A stretch of 64,000 nt of DNA from Brevibacillus brevis NBRC 100599 (GTDB lineage: Bacteria > Bacillota > Bacilli > Brevibacillales > Brevibacillaceae). The position numbers were made by a program, and so were the translations under genes. Shown here in pieces: positions 33,320 through 42,917 of this stretch. The notes beneath the pieces were generated by a model. It saw only the letters and a list, made by a program, of their open reading frames with translations. It did not search any database and had not been told where the DNA came from. Every line of letters starts with the position of its first letter. Position 1 is the stretch's first letter. The stretch lies in NCBI RefSeq assembly GCF_000010165.1, contig NC_012491.1, forward strand, positions 6,232,437 to 6,296,436, in the 5' to 3' direction.

Positions 33320-33387
33320 GATCACCTCTCCATTTCTCCCTATGTCTAACCATATGCCCAGAGGGTGCCGTTTCGTGTCTGTCCCTT

Positions 33388-33425
33388 GCAAAAAAAGAAA
33401 GCTGCCGAATACTCGACAGCTTTCT
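33388..33425 (-). terminator. Terminator after purA
   Basis: GAAAGCTG and CAGCTTTC pair around CCGAATACTCGA; a run of T follows on the minus strand. Confidence 0.8.
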
Positions 33426-33447
33426 CTTCTATTATATAGCCGATAGC

Positions 33448-34734
33448 TTATCCGTAAATGCCACGAACAACGACTGTTTGTTCACGATCTGGTCCTACGG
33501 AGAAGATCGACATTGGAATACCAGTCAGTTGCGTAATGCGCTCGATGTAGTGACGAGCGTTTTCTGGCAAGTCGTTCAGATTGCGAATGCCTGTGATATC
33601 CTCTGTCCAACCTGGTAGTTCCTCATAAACTGGCTCGCATTTCGCCAGCAGGTTGAGGTTCGCCGGGAACGACTCGATGATTTCTCCATTGTATTTGTAC
33701 GCTGTGCAAATACGCAATGTCTCAATACCAGACAATGTATCCAGCTTGGTGATCGCCAAACCGGTGATACCGCTGACACGACGAGCATGACGAACGACAA
33801 CACTGTCAAACCAGCCTACGCGGCGTGGACGACCTGTTGTTGTACCATATTCGAAACCAACCTCACGAATATGATCGCCGGTTGCATCATTCAGCTCAGT
33901 CAGGAACGGACCGTCACCTACACGCGTCGTGTAAGCTTTTGCCACCCCGATTACTTGGTGAATCTTGGTTGGTCCTACACCAGAACCGATAGTCACGCCA
34001 CCCGCAATTGGGTTGGAGGACGTTACGTAAGGATACGTACCTTGGTCAATATCGAGCAATACGCCTTGTGCACCTTCAAACAATACGCGGTTGCCGCTAT
34101 CAATGGAATCATTGAGGACAACAGATGTATCGGTTACGTAAGGACGAATGATTTCTGCCAGAGCCAAGTATTCATCCAAAATTTCTTTAAGCTCAAAGCC
34201 AGTTGTATTGTACAGCTTCTCCAGCAGCATGTTTTTCTCTGCCAGGTTGCGCTCAAGCTTGCGAGCAAACTCATCGCGATCCAACAAATCAGCGATACGA
34301 ATACCGATACGCGCAGCTTTATCCATGTAAGCAGGTCCGATACCTTTACGGGTCGTACCAATTTTGTTAGCACCGCGGCTATCTTCCTCTACGCCATCGA
34401 GCTTGATGTGGTATGGCAGGATCACATGCGCGCGATCACTGATTTTCAAATTGCTTGTAGAAAAACCGAAGCTGTGAATGTACTCCAGCTCTTTTACCAA
34501 TGCCTTCGGATCGATTACCATACCGTTTCCGATTACGCAGGTCTTGTCACTATAAAAAATTCCGGATGGAATCAAATGCAGCTTATACTTGTTACCATCA
34601 AAAATAATGGTATGGCCTGCGTTGTTACCGCCTTGATAACGAGCCACTACCTCTGCACTTTCAGCTAGATAGTCTGTAATTTTACCTTTACCTTCATCGC
34701 CCCACTGGGTTCCGACGACAACGACTGTTGACAT
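33448..34734 (-). CDS. purA: Adenylosuccinate synthetase
   Basis: 428 residues. PurA makes adenylosuccinate from IMP, aspartate and GTP, the first committed step to AMP. The GTP/IMP motif GTQWGDEGKGKITDYLA stands at the N-terminus, GNNAGHTI follows, then GTTRKGIGPAYMDK, EGAQGVLLDIDQGTYP and GTTTGRPRRVGWFD. Monocistronic between two terminators. No purine riboswitch is evident in the short leader. Confidence 0.98.
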   Translation of the reverse strand: MSTVVVVGTQWGDEGKGKITDYLAESAEVVARYQGGNNAGHTIIFDGNKYKLHLIPSGIFYSDKTCVIGNGMVIDPKALVKELEYIHSFGFSTSNLKISDRAHVILPYHIKLDGVEEDSRGANKIGTTRKGIGPAYMDKAARIGIRIADLLDRDEFARKLERNLAEKNMLLEKLYNTTGFELKEILDEYLALAEIIRPYVTDTSVVLNDSIDSGNRVLFEGAQGVLLDIDQGTYPYVTSSNPIAGGVTIGSGVGPTKIHQVIGVAKAYTTRVGDGPFLTELNDATGDHIREVGFEYGTTTGRPRRVGWFDSVVVRHARRVSGITGLAITKLDTLSGIETLRICTAYKYNGEIIESFPANLNLLAKCEPVYEELPGWTEDITGIRNLNDLPENARHYIERITQLTGIPMSIFSVGPDREQTVVVRGIYG

Positions 34735-34871
34735 CGAAAAACACCTCCTGATATTATCATGTCTTTTCGGGCCTGAAACAATCTAAGTTTACTAAACGAG
34801 ACTTCCTATGTCAACGCTAAATACGAACATTCATATAGTTAATTCTTAATATGTTCGGCAATTCAATATAG

Positions 34872-34902
34872 AAAAAAAAGCCGGAATTTCTCCGACTTTT
34901 TT
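34872..34902 (-). terminator. Terminator after dnaB
   Basis: On the minus strand AAAGTCGGAG-AAATT-CCGGCTTTTTTTT forms a stem followed by T-run, directly after the helicase stop. Confidence 0.75.
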
Positions 34903-34915
34903 TCCATTCCAACTA

Positions 34916-36265
34916 TTAACCTGCTTGATTTCGAAAACGATGATCCAAGTTAACGAATTTGTTGAATTCCTTCAGAAACGCCAACTCTACCGTTCCAGTC
35001 GGACCGTTACGCTGTTTGGCGATAATGACTTCGATGACATTCTTGTTTTCTGATTCCTTGTCATAGTAGTCATCACGGTACAAGAAGGCAACGATATCGG
35101 CGTCCTGCTCAATCGACCCCGACTCACGGATATCGGACATCATCGGTCGCTTGTCCTGCCGTTGCTCTACACCACGGCTCAACTGCGACAGGGCGATAAC
35201 CGGCACGTTCAGCTCACGCGCGATCCCTTTAAGCGTACGCGAGATCTCAGATACTTCCTGCTGACGGTTATCTCCTTTGCCTCGTCCATGAATCAGCTGA
35301 AGGTAATCAATCAGGATCAGGCCCAAGCCCCTCTCTGTCTGAAGGCGACGGCATTTTGCCCGGATGTCCTGTACAGTAACCCCTGGTGAATCATCGATGT
35401 AAATCGGCGCTTTCGCCAGCGTACCGATTGCCATCGTCAGCTTTTGCCAATCGTCTTCCTCCAGTGTACCGGAACGCATCCGGGACGCATCCAGATTGCC
35501 CTCCGCACAAATCATACGCTGAACCAGCTGAGAAGCACCCATCTCCAAGGAGAAGATGGCTACGGTCTCACCTGCACGGGCTGCTACGTTTTGCGCGAGA
35601 TTCAAGGCAAAAGCCGTCTTCCCTACGGAAGGACGGGCCGCCAAGATAATCAGGTCACTGCGTTGCAATCCTGCTGTCATCTTGTCCAAATCAGTATATC
35701 CCGTAGAAATCCCGGTAATATCACCGCGTCGCTGACTCAAAAACTCAATCCGCTCATACGTTTCCAGAAGAGCATCCCGAATCGGTGTAAAACCGCCACT
35801 GTTGCGATTTTGGCCGATCTCCATGATGTACTTCTCCGCATCCGCGATGATCTGCGTGACATCATCCTCACGGGAGTAGCCGTCATTGGCAATCTTGGTA
35901 GCTGTATGAATCAATCGACGAAGCAGTGATTTTTCTTCTACAATTTTTGCGTAGTATTCGATGTTGGCAGCCGTTGGAACTGAACTGGCGATTTCCGTGA
36001 GATACGTAACCCCGCCGACTTCATCCAGCAGCTTGTGATCCTGTAGATCAGCTGTAACCGTAACCAGATCGACAGGTTCGCCTTTTTCATACAGGTCCAC
36101 CATCGTTTGAAAGATGCGCTGATGCGCTGTCTTGTAAAAATCCTCCGGACGGAGAATCTCAATGGCCGTGATTAAAGCTTCCTTAGACAAGAACACGGCA
36201 CCCAGTACCGATTGTTCCGCTTCCTTGTTCTGTGGCGGCACACGATCCAAAAACAGGTCGCTCAC
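34916..36265 (-). CDS. dnaB: Replicative DNA helicase
   Basis: 449 residues (called DnaC in B. subtilis). N-terminal primase-interacting helical domain (NKEAEQSVLGAVFLS), linker, and RecA-like motor with Walker A AARPSVGKTAFALNLAQN, Walker B region LGLILIDYLQLIHG and arginine-finger segment DIRESGSIEQDADIVAFLYR. The hexamer unwinds DNA at forks. GTG start with GGGGGGTG upstream; 24 bases follow the rplI stop, so it belongs to the gdpP-rplI-dnaB unit. Confidence 0.97.
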   Translation of the reverse strand: MSDLFLDRVPPQNKEAEQSVLGAVFLSKEALITAIEILRPEDFYKTAHQRIFQTMVDLYEKGEPVDLVTVTADLQDHKLLDEVGGVTYLTEIASSVPTAANIEYYAKIVEEKSLLRRLIHTATKIANDGYSREDDVTQIIADAEKYIMEIGQNRNSGGFTPIRDALLETYERIEFLSQRRGDITGISTGYTDLDKMTAGLQRSDLIILAARPSVGKTAFALNLAQNVAARAGETVAIFSLEMGASQLVQRMICAEGNLDASRMRSGTLEEDDWQKLTMAIGTLAKAPIYIDDSPGVTVQDIRAKCRRLQTERGLGLILIDYLQLIHGRGKGDNRQQEVSEISRTLKGIARELNVPVIALSQLSRGVEQRQDKRPMMSDIRESGSIEQDADIVAFLYRDDYYDKESENKNVIEVIIAKQRNGPTGTVELAFLKEFNKFVNLDHRFRNQAG

Positions 36266-36289
36266 GTCACACCCCCCACAATTGAGACA

Positions 36290-36736
36290 TTATTCTTCCA
36301 CAACGTGTACTTTCAGAGTCACCGTTACTTCGTTGTGCAGTTTTACTTTGATTTGCGTCACGCCCAAAGCACGGATTGCATCCATTTCGAGCTTACGCTT
36401 GTCTACTTTGATTTTATACTGATCTTCAAGCGCTTGCGCTACTTGTTTGCTGGAAATTGCACCGAACAAGCGACCACCTTCGCCTGCTTTTCCTGTTACT
36501 TTCACTGTCAACTCTTCCAGCTTTTTGCCCAGCTCCTGAGCATCCAGCTTTTCTTGCTCCTTGCGCTTATCTTCGCTGCGCTTTTGAGCGTCGAGCGTTT
36601 TCACGTTGCTATCTGTCGCTTCTTTTACCAGCTTCTTTGGCAACAAGAAGTTGCGTACATAGCCCTCTGACAAATCCTTAACTTCGCCTTTTTTCCCTTG
36701 GCCTTTTACATCTTGAAGAAAAATGACTTTCATCAT
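36290..36736 (-). CDS. rplI: 50S ribosomal protein L9
   Basis: 148 residues: MMKVIFLQDVKGQGKKGEVK, then VSEGYVRNFLLPKKLV-like KDLSEGYVRNFLLPKKL, a long connecting helix and the C-terminal RNA-binding domain (GRLFGAISSKQVAQAL). Binds 23S rRNA at the L1 stalk base. Between gdpP and dnaB, the conserved order. Confidence 0.98.
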   Translation of the reverse strand: MMKVIFLQDVKGQGKKGEVKDLSEGYVRNFLLPKKLVKEATDSNVKTLDAQKRSEDKRKEQEKLDAQELGKKLEELTVKVTGKAGEGGRLFGAISSKQVAQALEDQYKIKVDKRKLEMDAIRALGVTQIKVKLHNEVTVTLKVHVVEE

Positions 36737-36759
36737 CGTTTCCCCCTTTATATTTTGGC

Positions 36760-38697
36760 CTATACGACCGAGTCAATCGCTTCTTTCAAACGACGTGTTG
36801 CTTCTTTAATTGATATGCCTTGAATTTGTGTCGCAGCACCAGTGAGGTGACCGCCTCCACCCAGCAGTTCCATGATCGACTGAACATTTATGTCGCCCAA
36901 AGAACGTCCACTGATCAAGATCGTATCGTCGGATCGCTCTGCAACAACAAACGACGCCTGGATACCTGACAAGGTGAGTAGCTGCTCAGCAGCTTGCGCC
37001 ACCTGTACCTGCGTGTAATCCTCAGACGGATCGCCTATGGCAATCGCCATGTTGTCACGGTACGTTTCCGTATTCATGATAATTTTTGCCCGCTTCACAT
37101 ACTGGCCCAGATCTTCCTTCAACAGGCGCTGGACAGCCGCGGTATCAGCCCCGTTACGGCGAAGGAAAGACGCCGCTTCGAAGGTCCGTGAACCTGTGCG
37201 GAAGGCAAAGCTTTTGGTATCCACCACAATCCCTGCTAACAGTGCCGTTGCAATCAGATTGTCGATATTCAATCGCTCGCTCTGATATTGCAAGAGTTCC
37301 GTAACAAGCTCGGCCGTCGAAGAAGCATACGGTTCCAGATACAAGAGTACTGGCTCAATGAACTCCTCCGAACGTCGATGGTGGTCGATCACCACAATTC
37401 GGCTCGTTTCCGTCAACAGCTTCGGCTCAATCACCAGCGATGGTCGATGCGTATCGACGACTACCAGCAATGTGCGACCGGAGATGAGTCGGATTGCCTG
37501 TTCTGGCGTGATAAAGGTCTCAGCCAACTCTTCATTGGCATAAATCTCTTTCATCAGACGCTCGACAGAATGATTGCCTTCATCCATGACAATATAAGCC
37601 GTTTTGTTGTGCAGCTGCACAGCTTTCAATACACCAAGTGATGCCCCGATGGAATCCATGTCAGGCTGTTTATGCCCCATGACAATGACGTGCTCGGCCT
37701 CATGAATGAGATCACGCAAAGCATGTGCAATAACACGAGCCCGGACACGTGTCCGCTTTTCCACCGCATTCGATTTCCCACCGTAGAAAGTGAGCTTGTT
37801 GCCAATCTTGACAGCGCACTGGTCGCCACCGCGCCCTAATGCGATATCCAAGCTTGATTGCGCCATTTGTCCCAGCTCAATGTAAGTGGTAGCCGCCGCT
37901 CCAACCCCGATACTGAGCGTAATCGGAATCTTGTTGTCAGCCGTCATCTCCCGTACTACATCGAGAATGTCAAATCGCGATTCTTCCAATTTATCAAGTG
38001 CTTCCCGTTCCATCAGAGCCAAAAACTTGTCGGCTGTGATTCGGCGAAGATATATGCCATGTTTGTTGGCCCACTCTGTAATCACACCAGCCACGCTTGT
38101 AGAGAGCAGCGTACGGCTCTGATCATCCATGACTTGTCCAACCTCGTCCAAGTTGTCGAGGTGAATGATGGCAAGTGCAGCCTTTTCTCGATGGTAACGA
38201 GTCGTCAATTCTTTGAAATCCGTAATGTCCTTGAAATACAAAAGGCGCTCATCGGACCGAACAATGACTTCGTATACCCGCTCGTTATAAGTAAACTCCA
38301 GCCGTTTTTGCTCCGGCTTCCAAACCAGTTGGGGGAATACCTCTTGGAGGCTTTTCCCGATCATGGTTTCATCCCCGGACATATGCGTCATATACGGGTT
38401 TACCCACTCAATTGCCTTTTCCTCGTTGTATAAAAGAATTCCGATCGGCAGTTCCTGGATAACGCCTTCTCCCGCCTTCTTCACGCGATGGGTGACCGTC
38501 GCCAAGTACAGGCGCAAGTCTCGTTGGAACCCCTTTTCTGCTTGAAGAGCGTAAAGAACCAAGCCAATCAGGCACACCATGCCGATCGCCCCGTACATCC
38601 AATGGAACAAGGTCAAAATCCCCAACAACAGCAAGCTAAAGCTGAGTGCCAGGACCATGTGCATCCCGTACCAACGCTTTAACAGGAACTTGGGCAT
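36760..38697 (-). CDS. gdpP: Cyclic-di-AMP phosphodiesterase GdpP (YybT)
   Basis: 645 residues: two N-terminal membrane helices (about 12-50), a degenerate heme-binding PAS domain, a degenerate GGDEF domain (about 170-305) and the catalytic DHH (GHKQPDMDSIGASLG, VVVDTHRPSLV, VVIDHHRRSEEF) and DHHA1 (ELLGGGGHLTGAATQIQG) domains. It hydrolyses c-di-AMP to pApA and so sets potassium, wall and beta-lactam responses. Directly follows yybS, precedes rplI. Confidence 0.96.
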   Translation of the reverse strand: MPKFLLKRWYGMHMVLALSFSLLLLGILTLFHWMYGAIGMVCLIGLVLYALQAEKGFQRDLRLYLATVTHRVKKAGEGVIQELPIGILLYNEEKAIEWVNPYMTHMSGDETMIGKSLQEVFPQLVWKPEQKRLEFTYNERVYEVIVRSDERLLYFKDITDFKELTTRYHREKAALAIIHLDNLDEVGQVMDDQSRTLLSTSVAGVITEWANKHGIYLRRITADKFLALMEREALDKLEESRFDILDVVREMTADNKIPITLSIGVGAAATTYIELGQMAQSSLDIALGRGGDQCAVKIGNKLTFYGGKSNAVEKRTRVRARVIAHALRDLIHEAEHVIVMGHKQPDMDSIGASLGVLKAVQLHNKTAYIVMDEGNHSVERLMKEIYANEELAETFITPEQAIRLISGRTLLVVVDTHRPSLVIEPKLLTETSRIVVIDHHRRSEEFIEPVLLYLEPYASSTAELVTELLQYQSERLNIDNLIATALLAGIVVDTKSFAFRTGSRTFEAASFLRRNGADTAAVQRLLKEDLGQYVKRAKIIMNTETYRDNMAIAIGDPSEDYTQVQVAQAAEQLLTLSGIQASFVVAERSDDTILISGRSLGDINVQSIMELLGGGGHLTGAATQIQGISIKEATRRLKEAIDSVV

Positions 38698-38701
38698 TTC
38701 C

Positions 38702-39610
38702 TCAGCCCCTCTTCACTCTTGTTTCCAGTTTTTCACGCAAACGAATTCCTAGGTCAAATATCCCTACTAGACTAAGTATAGTACTTAGGGGTGGAAAAAT
38801 AAATAGACAGACAACGAGCACAGGAGTCAGCCTCTTCCAGCCGTATAAATAGGCTGCAAACAGACAAAAACTCAAGCCCTGCAAAACAAAAATTGCATCC
38901 AGCATGACTTTCAGGTTCATCAAGGCGATTTCCCAAAACGTTCCCTGCATGCTTTCGGCAAACAACAAAAGACTGATCATCGCAATGAAGTAGTAATAAA
39001 GCAATGATCGTGGGAAGCTCCATTCCCGAATTGGCTTCAATGCTGGAATCGGTCTGCGCAGACGTCGTCCAATCAGACTCGCCAATCCATGAATAATGGC
39101 GGTCGATAGAAAGCTGAACATGACAAGACTCGTAGGCAAGACGATTTTGCCCAGTTCAAGAAGCTGATCAAACTGCTCTTTTGGCACCATTGCTGGACGT
39201 AGCTTAGCAACTTCTTGCGTGATGGCATTAAAATCAACGTTCATCCCGAATGCCATAAATGCCATCATGGAAACGACACCTAAAAAGGCAACGCCTGCCC
39301 CTGCCACAATCGCCGGAAGAGCCGTTCCTTTTCTCGCATAAAAAATCCCCATGACTGAACCCCAAACCGCACTTGAAAAAGCAAGTGTAGCCGCAAACGG
39401 ACCCGTAATGATCCAGCCCAGAAACGTAAAGGCAAGGGAAATCCATACCATGTTACGTACTGTTCGATTTACTGCCAAAAGGATAAAAGGCAGAGGTATC
39501 AGGAAACTGACGAGTCCTCCCAGTATGGTATATGTACCGAGAAACAGCAGCACCAGTGCGATACCCAGCATAAGGGCATTTTCAGCCAAGTGTTTCGTTT
39601 TGGACGGCAT
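38702..39610 (-). CDS. yybS: YybS-family membrane protein (DUF2232)
   Basis: 302 residues with about eight membrane helices and few charged residues; start ENALMLGIALVLLFLGTYTI. DUF2232/YybS proteins are multi-pass membrane proteins of unknown function that occur beside gdpP in most Bacillales. Four bases separate it from gdpP, so both are one unit. Confidence 0.88.
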   Translation of the reverse strand: MPSKTKHLAENALMLGIALVLLFLGTYTILGGLVSFLIPLPFILLAVNRTVRNMVWISLAFTFLGWIITGPFAATLAFSSAVWGSVMGIFYARKGTALPAIVAGAGVAFLGVVSMMAFMAFGMNVDFNAITQEVAKLRPAMVPKEQFDQLLELGKIVLPTSLVMFSFLSTAIIHGLASLIGRRLRRPIPALKPIREWSFPRSLLYYYFIAMISLLLFAESMQGTFWEIALMNLKVMLDAIFVLQGLSFCLFAAYLYGWKRLTPVLVVCLFIFPPLSTILSLVGIFDLGIRLREKLETRVKRG

Positions 39611-39655
39611 GTCAGCACCTCATTATTCATGTCTCATGTACAGAAAACTATGGAA

Positions 39656-39691
39656 AAAAGAGGGCCACGCAATTGTGCCCCCCTTTTTATA
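39656..39691 (-). terminator. Terminator after rpsR
   Basis: GGGGGCAC-AATTGC-GTGGCCCT with a following T-run on the minus strand. Confidence 0.7.
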
Positions 39692-39702
39692 GCTTTTGCA
39701 AC

Positions 39703-39933
39703 TTATTCAGCAGTGTAAGGCAACAGTGCTACTTGACGGGATCGCTTGATTGCGATTGTCAGTGCACGTTGATACTTCGCAGAAGTACCAGTTACACGAC
39801 GTGGCAAGATTTTGCCGCGCTCGCTGATGAACTTTTTCAGCAAATCAATATCTTTATAATCGATGTGCTTGATTTTGTTCACTTTAAAGAAGCATACTTT
39901 ACGACGCTTATTAGGACGTCCTTTGCGTGCCAT
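39703..39933 (-). CDS. rpsR: 30S ribosomal protein S18
   Basis: 76 residues with VCFFKVNKIKHIDYKDIDLL, FISERGKILPRRVTGTSAKY and QRALTIAIKRSRQVALLPY. Binds S6 in the 30S platform. Last gene of rpsF-ssb-rpsR. There are no Cys zinc ligands (single Cys), so it is the zinc-independent form. Confidence 0.98.
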   Translation of the reverse strand: MARKGRPNKRRKVCFFKVNKIKHIDYKDIDLLKKFISERGKILPRRVTGTSAKYQRALTIAIKRSRQVALLPYTAE

Positions 39934-39973
39934 GATAGTCCCTCCCTCTTAGGAATGTGAAAGTTATACGATA

Positions 39974-40453
39974 CTAGAACGGCAAGTCATCATCTGAAAT
40001 GTTGATCGGCTTGCCTGCACTCGCGAAAGGATCACCAAACGGATCGTAGTCATTATTTCGTTGACCGGATGGTTTGTTACCGCCACCCATGCCTGGTCCT
40101 GGATCGTATCCTGGATTGTCTCCGCCGGATTCATTACCTCGACCGCCCAAAAATTGAACGTTCTCCGCAACGACTTCCGTCACGTATACCTTTTTACCTT
40201 CTTTATTATCATAGGAGCGTGTTTGCATACGTCCTTCGATGGCTGCTTGTCTACCTTTACGCAAATAGCTTGCGCACAGGTCGGCAAGTTTTTGCCAAGC
40301 GACAATGTTAATGAAGTCCGTTTCTCTCTCTCCCGCTTGATTGGTGCGGGGACGATTAACGGCCACAGTAAAAGTGGCAACGGCAACGCCATTTGGCGTG
40401 TAGCGAAGTTCAGGATCTTTCGTCAGGTTGCCGATGAGAATGACTTTATTCAT
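39974..40453 (-). CDS. ssb: Single-stranded DNA-binding protein SsbA
   Basis: 159 residues: an N-terminal OB fold (MNKVILIGNLTKDPELRYTP, TDFINIVAWQKLADLCASYL), a Gly/Asn-rich linker (about 110-150) and the acidic protein-interaction tip DDDLPF. It coats ssDNA and recruits replication and repair proteins. Between rpsF and rpsR, the usual operon. Confidence 0.98.
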   Translation of the reverse strand: MNKVILIGNLTKDPELRYTPNGVAVATFTVAVNRPRTNQAGERETDFINIVAWQKLADLCASYLRKGRQAAIEGRMQTRSYDNKEGKKVYVTEVVAENVQFLGGRGNESGGDNPGYDPGPGMGGGNKPSGQRNNDYDPFGDPFASAGKPINISDDDLPF

Positions 40454-40482
40454 CTTGGTTCCCCCTCTGATCGCGACAATGA

Positions 40483-40770
40483 TTACTTCTCATCACGAAC
40501 AAACATAAAGCGGATTACATCGTCATTGATTTTCATCAGACGCTCAGCTTCCGCAACAGCATCGGAGTTCGCTTTGAAGTTCATCAAAACGTAGTAACCT
40601 TCACGGAACTTGTTGATCTCGTACGCAAGACGACGTTTACCCATTTCTTGAAGCTTAGAGATTTCGCCACCATAGTTAGTTACAACATCGCTGTAACGAG
40701 CTACATTGGATTTTACTTTCTCTTCTTCAAGGTCTGGACGCAATACATACATTACTTCGTATTGGCGCAT
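40483..40770 (-). CDS. rpsF: 30S ribosomal protein S6
   Basis: 95 residues: [40 protein letters not shown] and [13 protein letters not shown]. First gene of the S6-SSB-S18 operon; a candidate autoregulatory leader lies just upstream. Confidence 0.98.
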
Positions 40771-40789
40771 ACCTTTTCACCTCCTTATG

Positions 40790-40826
40790 GACTTTAGCGG
40801 CCCTGTTCGGGCAAGGAGCGAGTGCT
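40790..40826 (-). promoter_or_regulatory. Candidate S6:S18-binding leader of rpsF
   Basis: In the rpsF leader the minus strand reads AGCACTCGCTCCTTGCCCGA, then ACAGGGCCGCTAAAG. GCCC-GAACA-GGGC forms a hairpin with CCG elements near it, as in the ribosomal S6:S18 leader motif by which the operon represses itself. Assigned by shape and position only. Confidence 0.5.
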
Positions 40827-40913
40827 AAAACGAAACGCACAAAACATGCACTCCATAAATACTCGCATTATCGTATTATAACAAACCGCCTAGTTCGAAT
40901 CAAGAATTTCGTA

Positions 40914-42014
40914 CTAAACATTGAAACGGAAATGCATAACATCTCCATCTGCCACTACGTACTCTTTCCCTTCAAGACGGTACTTCCCACGTTCTCTCGC
41001 TACTGCCACGGAACCAGCATCTACCAGATGATCATAAGCAATCACTTCCGCACGAATGAATCCGCGCTCGAAATCGGTATGAATCACGCCTGCCGCTCCT
41101 GGAGCCTTTGTACCCTGACGGATGGTCCATGCGCGAACTTCTTGTACACCTGCAGTGAAATAAGTTACTAATCCCAACAGTTTGTAAGCAGCACGAATCA
41201 AGCGATCGAGACCGGACTCAGTAAGACCGAGCTCTTCCAAGAACATCTCTTTGTCTTCGCCCTCGAGTTCAGCGATTTCCGCCTCTACTTTCGCGCTGAT
41301 GACAACCACTTCTGCACCTTCACTCGCTGCATGTTGGCGTACTGTCTGCACATGCGGGTTGTTGTCTGCATCGTTAATGCCGTCTTCCGCTACGTTGCAC
41401 ACGTACAGCATTGGCTTGATTGTCAGCAGATGCAAATCGCGAATCCATTTGCGCTCTTCGTCATCGAGTTCAACACTGCGAGCAGATTGACCCTCTTCAA
41501 ATGCTGCTTTCAATTTTTCCAGCACGTCCAGCTCTTGCTTGGATTCTTTGTCGCCGGATTTCACTTTGCGTGCAATACGATCAATACGACGATCAACAGA
41601 GTCCAGGTCAGCAAAAATCAGCTCCAGGTTGATTGTCTCGATATCGCTCAAAGGATCGACACGACCTGCTACGTGCGTGATGTTCTCATCTTCAAAGCAA
41701 CGAACAACATGGGCAATCGCGTCTACTTCACGGATGTGACCCAGGAACTGGTTGCCAAGTCCTTCACCTCTGCTCGCGCCTTTTACCAAGCCTGCAATGT
41801 CTACGAATTCAAACGCAGTTGGAACTACCTTGTTCGGTACAACGATTTGTGTCAGCTTTTCCAGACGCTCGTCTGGCACCTCCACGATCCCTACGTTCGG
41901 GTCAATCGTACAGAACGGGTAGTTAGCCGATTCAGCGCCCGCTTGTGTAATGGCATTAAACAATGTCGATTTTCCTACGTTAGGAAGACCTACAATCCCG
42001 CATGATGCACCCAT
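40914..42014 (-). CDS. ychF: Obg-type ATPase YchF
   Basis: 366 residues with P-loop GLPNVGKSTLFNAITQAGAE, G3 DIAGLVKGASRGEGLGNQFL, a central coiled coil and a C-terminal TGS domain (GTKAPGAAGVIHTDFERGFI). It hydrolyses ATP rather than GTP, binds ribosomes and is linked to oxidative stress. Single gene upstream of rpsF. Confidence 0.96.
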   Translation of the reverse strand: MGASCGIVGLPNVGKSTLFNAITQAGAESANYPFCTIDPNVGIVEVPDERLEKLTQIVVPNKVVPTAFEFVDIAGLVKGASRGEGLGNQFLGHIREVDAIAHVVRCFEDENITHVAGRVDPLSDIETINLELIFADLDSVDRRIDRIARKVKSGDKESKQELDVLEKLKAAFEEGQSARSVELDDEERKWIRDLHLLTIKPMLYVCNVAEDGINDADNNPHVQTVRQHAASEGAEVVVISAKVEAEIAELEGEDKEMFLEELGLTESGLDRLIRAAYKLLGLVTYFTAGVQEVRAWTIRQGTKAPGAAGVIHTDFERGFIRAEVIAYDHLVDAGSVAVARERGKYRLEGKEYVVADGDVMHFRFNV

Positions 42015-42229
42015 CTATATACACTCCCTTATCATCATCCTGATATCCTTTTAAGTATATAGATTTGGTTTTCAGATTACAATTGTCTCCTTGTGGAAGC
42101 TTTTTTTTACTTGCCTCATCCTGCCTCTTAATCATAGCTCCATGTGGTGGGACAAAAAAAGAAATGATAGACTAGACAAACAGAATCTGTTTGCTACGGT
42201 AAAAGGAAAGGTAACGAGGTGACTAAAAA

Positions 42230-42853
42230 ATGAAGCTCTTACTCCTTGGTGCCACTGGTCGCGTAGGAAGCCATATCCTCGACTATGCATTAAAAGATGG
42301 GCATGAAATAACTGCTCTCGTTCGCTCGGCAGACAAGCTTCTTCATCTGGCTGCTGAAAATCTTCGTGTTCTGACCGGAAACGTCCTCGATCAAAAGGAT
42401 GTTGCATCAGCCATGCGTGGAGTCGACGCGGTCATTAGCGCGCTCGGGACAGACAAGGCAACGACGTTATCCGAAGGAACTCCCTATATTATTGAAGCAA
42501 TGAGGCGAGAAGGCGTTTCACGCATTATTACGGTGGGCACCGCCGGCATCTTGCAAAGCAGAGTTTCTCCTGACCTGCTCCGCTATCAATCCAGTGAGTC
42601 CAGACAAAAATTGACGCGTGCTGCCGAGGAACATCACAAGGCATACTCGCTCTTGGAACAGTCCGAGCTCGATTGGACTATTGTTTGCCCGACCTATTTG
42701 CCTGATGGCGAGTATACAGGCACTTACCGGGTCGAGGCTCACCAGTTGCCTGTAGATGGGATGCAAATTTCCGTGCCAGATACGGCGGAGTTTACGTATC
42801 AGCAGCTCTCTCGTTCCGAGTACATTCGGGCGCGAGTAGGCATTGCCTATTGA
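42230..42853 (+). CDS. NAD(P)-binding epimerase/SDR-type oxidoreductase
   Basis: 207 residues with the Rossmann start MKLLLLGATGRVGSHILDYA, then VDAVISALGTD and WTIVCPTYLPDGEYTG, the NmrA/SDR a5-like pattern (flavin reductase-like). No catalytic YxxxK is apparent. A Shine-Dalgarno (AACGAGGTGA) precedes the ATG. Plus-strand gene facing pepF across a shared terminator. Substrate unknown. Confidence 0.85.
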   Translation: MKLLLLGATGRVGSHILDYALKDGHEITALVRSADKLLHLAAENLRVLTGNVLDQKDVASAMRGVDAVISALGTDKATTLSEGTPYIIEAMRREGVSRIITVGTAGILQSRVSPDLLRYQSSESRQKLTRAAEEHHKAYSLLEQSELDWTIVCPTYLPDGEYTGTYRVEAHQLPVDGMQISVPDTAEFTYQQLSRSEYIRARVGIAY

Positions 42854-42861
42854 TACATACA

Positions 42862-42902
42862 AAAAAACAGGCTCCTCTCCGTAATGGAAGGGAGCCTGTT
42901 TT
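42862..42902. terminator. Bidirectional terminator between the SDR gene and pepF
   Basis: AAAAAACAGGCTCCCTT-type stem: AACAGGCTCC (42866 on) pairs with GGAGCCTGTT (42892-42901), with A/T runs on both sides. Confidence 0.8.
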
Positions 42903-42917
42903 GCTGCTATTGCTTCT

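Noticed and set aside
33787..34668. 293-codon plus-strand open frame opposite purA
   Set aside because: Antisense shadow of a highly conserved gene.
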